In this document: piece by piece, positions 10,535-24,800 of the stretch
Position numbering within the stretch: the first letter of the stretch is position 1
How the letters are laid out: each line of letters starts with the position of its first letter
Source: Syngnathus acus
Taxonomy: Eukaryota; Chordata; Actinopteri; Syngnathiformes; Syngnathidae
Reading direction: 5' to 3'
Assembly (NCBI RefSeq): GCF_901709675.1
Contig: NC_051095.1
Coordinates: 20,583,956 to 20,647,955 of the forward strand
Length of the DNA: 64,000 nt
Position numbers and translations under genes: made by a program
Notes under the pieces: model-generated
What the model was told of the DNA's origin: nothing
Seen by the model: the letters and a program-made list of their open reading frames with translations, nothing else
Database searches by the model: none

Positions 10535-11998
10535 TTAGTGTGAAGGTGAAGACCTTCACACTATTGTTATTCCTGTCCTTTATTATTATTCTACATCTTC
10601 CGCTCACTTTTTTGTCCATAAACTACTTCCACATACTTCAACCGATTCACTCCGTTCCACTTTTCACTTATTCCAAATATTCATGACATGGGTGCTTACA
10701 TTTTTTTCCTTCCAAAAATTTTCCGTTTTCACAAAATTCACAAATTTCCGGCAATTATTTCCCCATTCATTCTTAATGGCAGATTCAACATTTCACATTT
10801 ACGTTGTTCCAGTTTGAAATTCACATAATTCAACACATTCAAATCACATTGGGGACATTCCCAAACTTGCCAAATTCAAAATTTTCACGTTTTCATCTTT
10901 TATTTTGAAATTCACACCCAATTCACCAATATTTCCTTTTTCCTTCTCATTTCTACATTTTTCAACCCATTCAACCCATTCCAACTTTCAACTGTTCATT
11001 ATCTTTCTACCTATTCCACAACTTACCAAAAACTTCACATCTTTTATTTTGAAATTCACACCCAATTCCTTTTTCCCATCTCATTTCTACATTTTTCAAC
11101 CGATTCAACCCATTCCAACTTTCAACTGTTCATCATTTTTCTACCTATTCCACAACTTCCCACTTACCAAAAACTTCACATCTTTTATTTTGAAATTCAC
11201 ACCCAATTCCTTTTCCCCATCTCATTTCTACATTTTTCAACCGATTCGACCCATTCCAACTTTCAACTGTTCATCATTTTTCTACCTATTCCACAACTTC
11301 CCACTTACCAAAAACTTCAGATCTTTTATTTTGAAATTCACACCCAATTCCTTTTTCCCTTCTCATTTCTACATTTTTCAACCGATTCAACCCATTCCAA
11401 CTTTCAACTGTTCATCATTTTTCTCCCTATTCCACAACTTCCCAAAAACTTCACATCTTTTATTTTGAAATTCACACCCAATTCCTTTTTCCCTTCTCAT
11501 TTCTACATTTTTCAACCGATTCAACCCATTCCAACTTTCAACTGTTCATCATTTTTCTACCTATTCCACAACTTACCAAAAACTTCACATCTTTTATTTT
11601 GAAATTCACACCCAATTCCTTTTTCCCTTCTCATTTCTACATTTTTCAACCGATTCAACCCATTCCAACTTTCAACTGTTCATCATTTTTCTACCTATTC
11701 CACAACTTACCAAAAACTTCACATCTTTTATTTTGAAATTCACACCCAATTCCTTTTTCCCATCTCATTTCTACATTTTTCAACCGATTCAACCCATTCC
11801 AACTTTCAACTGTTAATCATTTTTCTACTTATTCCACAACTTACCAAAAACTTCACATCTTTTATTTTGAAATTCACACCCAATTCCTTTTTCCCTTCTC
11901 ATTTCTACATTTTTCAACATCATTCTGCAACATTCCTTAAATATTTATTCAACTTCTTCACCTTCACACGCAATTTCTTCAGGAATTGCAAATTCTAG
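10535..11998 (+). mobile_element. Non-autonomous Helitron-like element with internal tandem array
   Basis: A 1464-bp insertion absent from the paralogous site (between 456 and 457). It lies between A and T and makes no target duplication. It begins TTAGTGTGAAGG. Its 15-bp subterminal repeat (10537-10551) is matched inverted at 11956-11970 with one mismatch. A hairpin with stem GCAATT/AATTGC sits at 11970-11989, and the element ends CTAG. The left end folds on itself (10537-10562, 11-bp stem, 4-nt loop). A CTRR end, a 3' hairpin, A/T target and no duplication fit Helitrons; subterminal inverted repeats plus a tandem array fit the Helentron/HINE type. It has no coding capacity. Confidence 0.7.
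10897..11930 (+). repeat. Tandem array, about 8 units of 134-144 bp
   Basis: The anchor CTTTTATTTTGAAATTCAC recurs at 10897, 11041, 11182, 11323, 11457, 11591, 11725 and 11859. Spacing is 144, 141 and 141, then 134 four times; the step comes from presence or absence of a 7-bp CCACTTA. It is pyrimidine-rich on this strand. The 187-codon frame through it is a by-product of the repeat. It is contained in the Helitron-like element. Confidence 0.95.
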
Positions 11999-12734
11999 TT
12001 TATTATGTTATTTGTTTATTTATTATTTATTCATCACTCGTATTTATTCATTGTTTGTGCCTTCTTGTTTTTACTTTTTGTGTTGTTTACTTGTATGTAT
12101 ATTGGTATATTGTGTCCTATGTCTTGTCACCGTGGGATAGTGGGAACGTAATTTCGATCTCTTTGTGTGTCTTGAATGTGAAGAAATTGACAATAAAGCA
12201 GACTTTGACTTTTTGACTTTGATCTTTCACTTCTTTCTTCACCTGTGGGGATTATTCTATTTTATGTTATTATTATTTTAAACTATAAACCATTATGTAG
12301 TTTACAACGTATTGACGTTAGATATATAACTACAGAAGACAGGACCGATCAATTTTGGTGTGGTTCTGGAATGAGCAAGAAGTTGTTGTTTTATTTTCTG
12401 CTCATTTTTCTGAACCATCAGTCACACGAGTGGTCTTTATGGCCTTTATGAACACAAAATAAAGAGCCAAATATGTGCCGCATGTATTCTGATGTTCATG
12501 GTTCGGCAGCGCAGCGGCTTGTCTTTTAATTTAGTGACTTTTCCAAACATTCTAGAAACTATTAAACTAACAAAGAATAACACCAACACTAATTGTGGTC
12601 CTCATGTTAGAAACATCTTATTTTTTGCACAGTAGAGGGAAGATAGGATTTTGCCTTGACAATGATTTGCGCACACCAAAAACAGTGTGTTTAATCATAA
12701 CGTCCAGCACACTTTAAAAATACAGAAAATATAT

Positions 12735-15125
12735 CCATCCATCCATCTTCTTCCGCTTATCCGGGGTCGGGTCGCGGGGGCAGCAGCTTCAGGAGGGACT
12801 CCCAGACTTCCCTCTCCCCAGCCACTTCATCTAGCTCATCCCGGGGGATCCCAAGGCGTTCCCAGGCCAGCCGAGAGACATAGTCTCTCCAGCGCGTCCT
12901 GGGTCGTCCCCGGGGTCTCCTACCGGTGGGACATGCCCGGAACACCTCCCCAGGGAGGCGTCCAGGAGGCATCCTGATGAGATGCCCGAGCCACCTCATC
13001 TGGCTCCTCTCAACGTGGAGGAGTAGCGACTCTACTCCGAGTCTCTCCCGGATGACCGAACTTCTCACCCTATCTCTAAGGGAGAGCCCGGACATCCTGC
13101 GGAGTAAACTCATTTCGGCCGCTTGTATCCGGGATCTCGTTCTTTCGGTCACGACCCATAGCTCGTGACCATAGGTGAGGGTAGGAGCGTAAATCGACCG
13201 GTAAATTGAGAGCTTTGCCTTTTGGCTCAGCTCTCTCTTTACCACGACGGACCGGTACAGAGTCCGCATTACTGCCGACGCTGCACCGATCCGCCTGTCG
13301 ATCTCGCGCTCCATCCTCCCCTCACTCGTGAACAAGACCCCAAGATACTTAAACTCCTCCACTTGGGGCAAGATCTCATCCCCGATCCGGAGAGGGCATT
13401 CCACCCTTTTCCGATCGAGGACCATGGACTCGGATTTGGAGGTGCTGACCCTCATCCCGACCGCTTCACACTCGGCTGCGAACCGCTCCAGTGAGAGCTG
13501 GAGATCACGGCCTGAAGAAGCCAACAGCACAACGTTGTCTGCAAAAAGCAGAGACGCGATGCTGAGGTCCCCAAACCGGACACCCTCAACGCCTCGGCTG
13601 CACCTAGAAATTCTGTCCATAAAAATTATGAACAGAATCGGTGACAAAGGGCAGCCTTGGCGGAGTCCAACCCTCACTGGGAACGAATCCGACTTACTGG
13701 CGGAAATGCGGACCAAACTCTGGCATCGGTGATGCAGGGACCGAACCGCCCTTATCAGTTGGCTCGGTACCCCGTACTCCCGAAGCACCCCCCACAGAAC
13801 CTCCCGAGGGACACGGTCGAACGCCTTCTCCAAGTCCACAAAACACATGTGGACTGGTTGGGCGAACTCCCATGCACCCTCGAGGATCCTGCTGAGGGTG
13901 AAGAGCTGGTCCACTGTTCCACGGCCAGGACGAAAGCCACACTGTTCCTCCTGAATCCGAGGTTCGACCTCCCGACGGACCCTCCTCTCCAGCACCCCTG
14001 AATAGACCTTACCAGGGAGGCTGAGGAGTGTAATTCCCCTGTAATTGGAACACACCCTCCGGTCCCCCTTCTTAAAGAGGGGAACCACCACCCCAGTCTG
14101 CCAATCCAGAGGCACTGTCCCCGATGTCCACGCGATGCTGTAGAGACGTGTCAGCCATGACAGCCCCACAACATCCAGAGCCCTTAAGAAATCCGGGCGG
14201 ATCTCATCCACCCCCGGGGCCTTGCCACCGAGGAGTTTTTTAACTACCTCAGTGACTTCAACCCCAGAGATTGGAGAGTCCGCCTCAGAGTCCCCAGGCC
14301 CTGCTTCCACAATGGAAGGCGTGTCGGTGGAATTGAGGAGGTCTTCGAAGTATTCTCCCCACCGACACACGACGTCCCGAGTCGAGGTCAGCAGCACGCC
14401 ATCTCCACTGTAAACAGTGTTGACGTTGCACTGCTCCCCCCTCCTGAGACGCCGGATGGTGGACCAGAATTTCCTCGAAGCCGTCCGGAAGTCATTCTCC
14501 ATGGCCTCGCCAAACTCCTCCCACGCCCGGGTTTTTGCCTCAGCAACCGCCGAAGCCGCGTTCCGCTTGGCCATCCGGTACCTGTCAGCTGCCTCCGGAG
14601 TCCCGCAGGCCAAAACGGCCCGATAGGACTCCTTCTTCAGCTTGACGGCATCCCTTACCGCCGGTGTCCACCAGCGGGTTCGGGGACTGCCGCCACGACA
14701 GGCACCAATGACCTTACGGCCACAGCTCCGGTCGGCCGCCTCAACAATGGAGACGCGGAACAAGGTCCACTCGGACTCAATGTTCGGCCTAGGGTGTCCT
14801 GGTGCCAAGTGCACACATGGACACCCTTATGTTTGAACATGGTGTTCATTATAGAAAATCCGTGTCGAGCACAGAAGTCCAATAATAGAACACCACTCGG
14901 GTTCAGATCGGGGGGGGCCATTCCTCCCAATCACGCCCTTCCAGGTCTCACTGTCATTGCCCACGTGAGCATTGAAGTCACCCAGTAGAACGATGGAGTC
15001 CCCAGAAGGAGCGCCCTCCAGCACTTTCTCCAGGGACTCCAAAAAGGGTGGGTACTCTGAGCTGCCGTTTGGTGCATAGACACAAACAACCCTCCACCAC
15101 GATAAGGTGAGGACTCACGGAGGGG
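12735..15125 (-). mobile_element. 5'-truncated RTE-type (Expander-like) LINE with 12-bp target duplication
   Basis: The direct repeat CAGAAAATATAT flanks the element exactly (12723-12734 and 15126-15137), which defines both borders. The 3' end is on the left, with a (GATG)n tail read on the minus strand. The 5' end is cut within the endonuclease, where GDFNAHVG survives in a frame broken relative to the reverse transcriptase. Element type is inferred from the RT sequence and the tetranucleotide 3' tail typical of RTE elements. Confidence 0.88.
12757..14814 (-). pseudogene. RTE reverse transcriptase, long open frame with altered active site
   Basis: A 685-codon open frame has RT motifs in order: VVVPLFKKGD, CSNYRGITLLS, EEQCGFRPGRGT, MCFVDLEKAFD, GLRQGCPLSPILF, then LLFADNVVLLA, followed by EEFKYLGVLF and a C-terminal TRWRDYVSRL. 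The catalytic YXDD box reads FADN, so its second aspartate is asparagine; this should abolish polymerase activity. The endonuclease upstream is frameshifted and truncated. The long opposite-strand frames are its shadows. Confidence 0.9.
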
Positions 15126-15258
15126 CAGAAAATATATGAACATTTTAAACAAGTTTCTGTGTGAATGTTGATTAAAAGTGATTATTGTGAGAAATTATTT
15201 TTAATATTATTTTTAATATTATCATACATAGCTGTTATCATAGTATATTATCATATTA

Positions 15259-15374
15259 GCTGGCAACCGGTTCAGGGTGTCCCCCGCCTACAGCCCAATG
15301 ACTGCTGGGATAGGCTCCAGCACGCCCACGATCCGTGTGGGGACAAACGGTACATGCAGAAAATGGATGGAGAT
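15259..15374 (+). mobile_element. SINE 3' fragment
   Basis: CTGGCAACCGGTTCAGGGTG through to AAAATGGATGGA matches the 3' half of the tRNA-derived SINE at 48077-48446, in the opposite window orientation. The tRNA-like head is missing. Confidence 0.75.
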
Positions 15375-15478
15375 ATATATCATATGAATGGCATTGATGA
15401 CAGGTCCAGTGATCATTTTTCTTCTCAGTACAAGCACAGTACAATTTAACCAGAGGGAAATTATTTTGTGTGTAGATC

Positions 15479-15481
<3 letters not shown>

Positions 15482-15542
<61 letters not shown>
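15482..15542. repeat. (ATT)n microsatellite
   Basis: About 20 ATT units. Confidence 0.97.
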
Positions 15543-15544
<2 letters not shown>

Positions 15545-15600
15545 CCCCAGGGATCTGTACTCGGTCCTACCCTCTTCACTCTCTACATACTACCCCTCGG
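15543..15600 (+). pseudogene. 58-bp reverse transcriptase splinter
   Basis: In one frame it reads PQGSVLGPTLFTLYILPLG, the RT motif around the GxPQGS turn found in fish LINEs. It is sandwiched between two ATT microsatellites, with no other LINE sequence on either side. Confidence 0.65.
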
Positions 15601-15613
15601 CGTTATAAATATA

Positions 15614-15616
<3 letters not shown>

Positions 15617-15666
<50 letters not shown>
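15617..15666. repeat. (ATT)n microsatellite
   Basis: About 16 ATT units, about 200 bp upstream of the hdac3 start. Confidence 0.97.
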
Positions 15667-15668
<2 letters not shown>

Positions 15669-15699
15669 CTAAAATCAACATTTCCTACATTCGCTCTCT

Positions 15700-15861
15700 A
15701 GACTCCCCCCGCCCTTCTCTGTCATGACTGTCGCTTTCTGATGACGTATCCGATTCCGGTTTTACCATGGCAGCGGCTACCTCTGCTAACTGAAAGACAA
15801 AATGTCGTTTTTATAGCAGTTTCAGCGGCTACAAATCTAGTGAAACAACACATCTCCCACA
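15700..15861 (+). promoter_or_regulatory. Probable hdac3 promoter/5' UTR with a short upstream ORF
   Basis: No TATA box is evident. A GC-box-like CCCCCCGCCC (15705), a CRE-like TGACGTA (15742-15748) and an ETS core TTCCGG (15754-15759) precede the gene, as expected of a housekeeping promoter. ACCATGG at 15764-15770 opens a 9-codon upstream ORF ending in TGA at 15791-15793. Its start context is better than that of the hdac3 ATG. The transcription start is unknown. Confidence 0.45.
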
Positions 15862-19557
<3,696 letters not shown>

Positions 19558-20700
19558 CCTGTGAGAAGGACTTGAACAATTTCGAACCAGCTGCTGGCTT
19601 CCTGCCCTTTTCTTTTTATTAGGTCACTGACAATTATGATGGACACACAGAGCATCTGGACATTTCAAAACAATATTCCTGGTCGAAATGTTGTGTGCGT
19701 TTGTTTACAAGAAGTCATCTGCAGTTTGCTCATAGTATTTTATTAAATGTTGGTTAGTGATAGTCACCTACCTGACATGCTTCTTTTTTTTTATTTCCAC
19801 AACCTTCACAATGAGCAGTTGCCGATGAAAAATTTAGTTCATCTGACGGTTCATGCACAAGATGCTGTTCAAAGCACGTTTCAGTATGTGAACTGCATTT
19901 GTAATTCAAACCCACTCGACTGTCAATAGCCTTTGAAAGAAACATTTTGCATGTGCCTTTCGGTTCAAATTGGTTGTACATAAACTTCCATCTCGTTCTG
20001 GATTATTCACTGTTGTACAAGTGAACATGTATGATTGTCATTGTATAATATACTATTATAGTATACTGTATATCAGGGGTGTCGAACTCCAGTCCTTGGG
20101 GGGCCCCATTCCAATATGGTTTCCAAGTTACCCTCGTTAAACACACCTGAGTGAAAAGATCAGTTCATTTTCACGTTCTGCAGGAGCCTAACGTTTCACA
20201 CAGGTGCACTTAATGAGGGACCGGGGGCCGCGTTCCAATATGTTTTCCAAGTTACCCTCGTTAACCACACCTGTGTGAAAAGTTGAGTTCATTTTCACGT
20301 TCTGCAGGAGCCTAACTTTTCACACAGGTGCACTTAATGAGGGAACGGGGGCCGCGTTCCAATATGTTTTCCAAGTTACCCTCGTTAACCACACCTGCGT
20401 GAAAAGTTGAGTTCATTTTCACGTTCTGCAGGAGCCTAACTTTTGACACAGGTGCACTTAACGAGGGAATCTTGGAAAACATGTTGGAATGCGGCCCCGA
20501 GGACTGCAGTTTGACACCTGTGCTGTATATGGAAGGACTGCAGATTTACAGCAGTTTAAATAAATCAGTGATCCGATGTTTGTATACTGTGTAATTTGGT
20601 TGGCTAATGTAATCTAATGTTTTTAGTCAGGTTCTTGTGCTTTTGATATTTTTGCAACATCTTTTTTAAAATAAACGGAACATAACCAATCGTCTTGATT
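19558..20700 (+). other. hdac3 3' UTR region
   Basis: Noncoding. Candidate poly(A) signals include AATAAA at 20670-20675. A hAT element (20074-20522) lies inside, so the transcript either ends before it or carries it. About 150 bp separate the last signal from the converging poly(A) signal of the myotilin-family gene (TTTATT on plus, 20826-20831). Confidence 0.5.
20074..20522. mobile_element. Non-autonomous hAT element with perfect 8-bp target duplication
   Basis: Terminal inverted repeats CAGGGGTGTCGAACTCCAG and, reverse-complemented, CACAGGTGTCAAACTGCAG. Flanking 8-bp duplication CTGTATAT at 20066-20073 and 20523-20530. The interior is three imperfect units of about 124 bp (anchors TTCCAAGTTACC at 20121, 20244 and 20369), each partly self-complementary. 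No transposase. Confidence 0.93.
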
Positions 20701-21866
20701 TTCATCAAATCTAAGAATGGGCCTGGCACCACTCCACCTCACGCCAATTACTTACTTCCTGATGGAGGGCATCAGCCCAACATAACAGTTGACAACAGAG
20801 GACGCAAAGCCGAATTGATATTGTGTTTATTCCACATTCTTCCATTAGTATGCTTAAACAACTGACACAACAAACAGGGTTTGAAGAGAATACCTTGCAG
20901 CCTAACATTTCATTAATTGCTGTTCAAATGCAAAACATACAGGATTCAAATCAAGAGTTATATAGAGACATTTCTTATTGTAATGGGAAATTGACCTCCA
21001 CTTTATTAAAAAGGTGTTGGGCATATGGCCTTTTGAGCTTCCAAATAGGGAAGGTCTAATTGTTAGCTCAAGTTACCCATGTTGACTCAATGAGAATGAA
21101 TATCACAATGTTTGATAGCAGGGCAATAGATGCAACATAGATAATTAATATCTTAAAATGAAGTCATTCACATGCACTCCATATTAGCACTCAACTTTAA
21201 AAACAAACAATACTGTATGTTGGATGGTGGTGCGTGCAACAGGGGGTTGAGTCAGTCACAAGACTGGTGGGAGGACTAAAGTGCAGTACTGTATTCTCTT
21301 CCATTGATGTTGAACTGAGGGTAGCTACTGTAGTGAGTGAGTCCAAAGTTCACATTTCTGACAGAGGCTATCTTTAAGCTTGACAAAGGACTGACGTCAA
21401 CGTTTCAAGACATTCCATGCAATATGTACTTCATGATACGATGCTGACTTATGAGGCCGGGTTTCCGGGTACACTGTGTGTTTGTTGAGCTACTAGGACA
21501 AATGAGGCAATTGTCACTACACAACTATTAATACACTCAGTAAGTGACCGACCTCAACGCACCTTACTGAGAGATGCCATGACAGCTAGCGCGGCAGATT
21601 ACATGCTTCTTTCCAACATTACCTCTGTTGCCTGAAACAGTAAATGCAGTCATGGACAACATAAAGACTGAAGATTTTAAAGAGTCAGCGGAGTGAGGAC
21701 GAGCACGCATGTTAGCTAAACAATCTTTGGTTTACTTCGGTAACATACGTTTCTAAAATACTGCGCGAGTGGTTTGACAGTTCTGAGTTGTGCGTGTGTA
21801 TGTGGGTGTGTGTATGTGCGTGCATGCGTGAGTGTGTGTATGTATGTACGTATGTTTTGGAAGCAT

Positions 21867-24800
21867 CTACAGTTCCTCGCTCTCATACAGGGGGGCAGTG
21901 TGCTGGGCGTGGGGATCTACTGTCACTGCCGGCACGTGGCTCAGAGAGGACAGCACTTTCAACGCCTTGGAGCCAGGAGGGGCCGTCTTCATGGGTTGGA
22001 CTGCTCGGCCTGGAAAGGACATTAAAAAAGAAGGACTAAACACATCAATTGGAATTCTCTTAACATGAAGACTCTAGTCATTTAAAAACAAGATTACAAA
22101 AAAAATTCAAGTGCAACCAACAGATAAGTAGTCCTTCAGTGAAGGGGTTAACATTCCCTTCATGCCAGGTGCCTGAAAATAACTTGTCCTCCACAACGTG
22201 CCTCCACTGTCACTTACATGGACATGTACAGTATGCACACAATACGGCTCGATACGGCAATACGACCTGAAAATATTAAACGTAATTTATGATGACTGAG
22301 TACTGCAGCTTTCCTTTTACTACTGCCAAATAAAGTATTTACATATATACAAACACCAAAGCCACTGACATAACTAGACATGGCAAAACTTTAATATTTC
22401 TCATACTCATTAACAACACGAGACCAGTATGATTAAAGAGGACGTCAACCCCCAAATTTTGTACAGTGAGCAGCCTCTCTCCTAATCGTTTACGTTTGTG
22501 GTCCACATGCAGCATGTTGTGATCCAGAGCAACAGCTCACATGCTCATCAGGTTTCTGTTTGATGGTGGAATGATATTACTTAATACACTTATTTGATGC
22601 CTTTCAGGCTCTAGAATTGGGTTGAGTCTGGCGTTAAGTGCAGGACAGCCGCCATCGGTTGTTAGATTTCACCGTCTACTGGGGTTCTCCGGTGGAGAAC
22701 TGAGCGAGGAAGAAGGCTTGGTGGACTTACAGCTTATATCCAGTCTGGCGTTGCATGTCGACATGCCAGCCTCATTGATAGCCGAGAGCGTGTACCACCC
22801 CGCGTCGGACTTGGACACCCTGTCTATCAACAAGCACTGCCTGCCAGAGCCGTCTTGGTACAGGCTGCAGCAATGGACAAGAGTAATAAACGTTACATAG
22901 ATGAACGTGCAAACACCCGAGATTGATTTGAAACAATACCTCTACTAGGAAAGTTTGTATCTGGTTTGAACTCTAGCAAGAATTGGTAGTGACTCAGCTC
23001 ACCTCATTTTTGTTGGATCTATGCGTAGCATTTCTTTATCTTTCTTCCAAAAGAGTTGAGGGGGAGGTGACGCATCCACTTTGCACTCTAACCTCACGGT
23101 GTCGCCTTCAAGAGCTCTGAAGTTTGACATCTTTTGAACAAAGGTGGGTGGGCGGAGAGCTTCCTGGGCTGCAGAGGGAAAATAATTGACATAACATTAC
23201 TACACGTTGCTTTAAGGCAAGATGGTAGACATGAGCAGTTTTAATCAATAACTTTAAATCAGCGAAAGAGTCAAAGGGTACAAAACAAATTCCATGGCAA
23301 CAAATATACACTAATACCATGAACAAACGCATATTTGTTTTGAACCCCCCAATCAATGGAAGATATCAATGTTATTTTCTGGATGTTTCTCAGTCTTTGG
23401 ATCAGGAATATCGTTTTTTTTTTTTTTTTTTTTAATCAGTGTTGACTTTGCCATGAATAATATGATTACCTATGACATCAAGCCTCAGGGTAAATCTGCT
23501 TTCTCCTGCTCGGTTCCTGGCAACACACTCGTACACGCCAGCATGGTGCACCGTGACAATCTCTATGATGAATGAGTGCATCCCTTTCTCGCAAACCAGC
23601 ATCTTGTGGTAGTCGTCTGGACGTATGGCTTTCCCATCCAAATACCAGCAGATATCTGGTGTAGGGAGTCCTCCAACCTGAATGCGAGTGAAGAGCATTT
23701 TAGGTCGGAATATATCTGCAGCTTAAAAGAAAACATCTCTCAACCTTTAATTGACAGACATATCTGTCCTGTATGCCCCATTTTGCAAAGTGATACTTTG
23801 AATTGTGTTTGTGTGTCTCACCTTGAAGTCAATTCTGCAGAAGCGGCCCTCCTCCACAGTGAGGTCTTGAGGGACCTGCATGAAGCGAGGGGCGTAACAT
23901 TTCTCCTGGATAGCTGATCCCTCATTCCCTCGTTCATCTGTCCCACAGTGGTGCTTCCCCCTGCAAGGGAGCGACTGACTATTTATTTATTCCCGCTGTG
24001 ATTCAACACAGTAAGTAGATTTTACCTGTCTACGACTCACAACACACAATCGTGCCCTCATTTGTAACACTCCTCGCTATGGAAATTATACACCCAAAAG
24101 TTTGTTATTGCTTGTTGGGAAAAAAAAAAGTTGGATTCATAAGAGTTTCATTTGTTAGTTCACGTGCCACACATACCACATCAGATGATTCATCCAGCTG
24201 ACCCTATTTTGCAAATTCAAAAGCCCTATGTTGCATTCAACCAATGTGTGCGCGTGCGTGCGTGTGTGCCTTAAAACATATCCAAGAATGAAATTCATTC
24301 ATTCATTATCACATGGCTGACCTTTAATTAAGCTCAACACTACCATTGCTATTCACATTCACTCTTGAGCTGCGACTTGGCCCAAAAAGAACCATTGCCA
24401 ATCTTTTCAGTGTCTTGCCATTTCTCTGGAGTTTTTTAGCTCAATATACTTTGCCCTTAACTTTCCCTGTGCCCTTGTCATACACAACTGAACTGAACCC
24501 ATTATTCGATCCCATCGTATCCCAAAACAAATAAAAATAGTTTCCAAACATTTATTTTACAATACATATATTTACCATAGCCCACCAGTGTGTCTTCCTT
24601 CTGGTGAATCTGGCTGTAATAAATAGAACAAAACAGATCAGTTCAGTGCAGGCTTTTATAATAATGAAAACCAACAAGGCAAGAGCGTGATTTGTTTGTA
24701 TGTGCACATAATCGGAAAAAAACAGTCTTGTTGTCACCATGGTGCTATTTTCAGAGAATATGTAGCATGCAGGAGGCCAGGAGAGGTAAACTGAAACCAG

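Larger units (their letters stand above)
10087..12357. repeat. Right copy of the segmental duplication
   Basis: Matches 1-798 from CTGACTTTACATG through to GACCGATCAATTTTGG. The only large difference is the insertion at 10535-11998. The octamer ATTTGCAT recurs at 10236-10243, and the LINE-like 3' tail at 12015-12231. The separation of about 10.1 kb from the left copy could be one tandem unit containing the Ig cassette. 12358-12734 holds nothing recognisable. Confidence 0.9.

Noticed and set aside
10905-11468. 187-codon open frame through the tandem array
   Set aside because: It follows from the repeat unit having no stops in that phase; composition is Phe/Pro/Ser repeats with no domain.
10897-11930. 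CRISPR-like regular spacing of repeats
   Set aside because: Units of 134-144 bp are head-to-tail copies without unique spacers, in a eukaryotic genome.
12687-14988. Numerous plus-strand frames of 60-134 codons over the RTE element
   Set aside because: They are antisense shadows of the reverse transcriptase; none has a recognisable motif.
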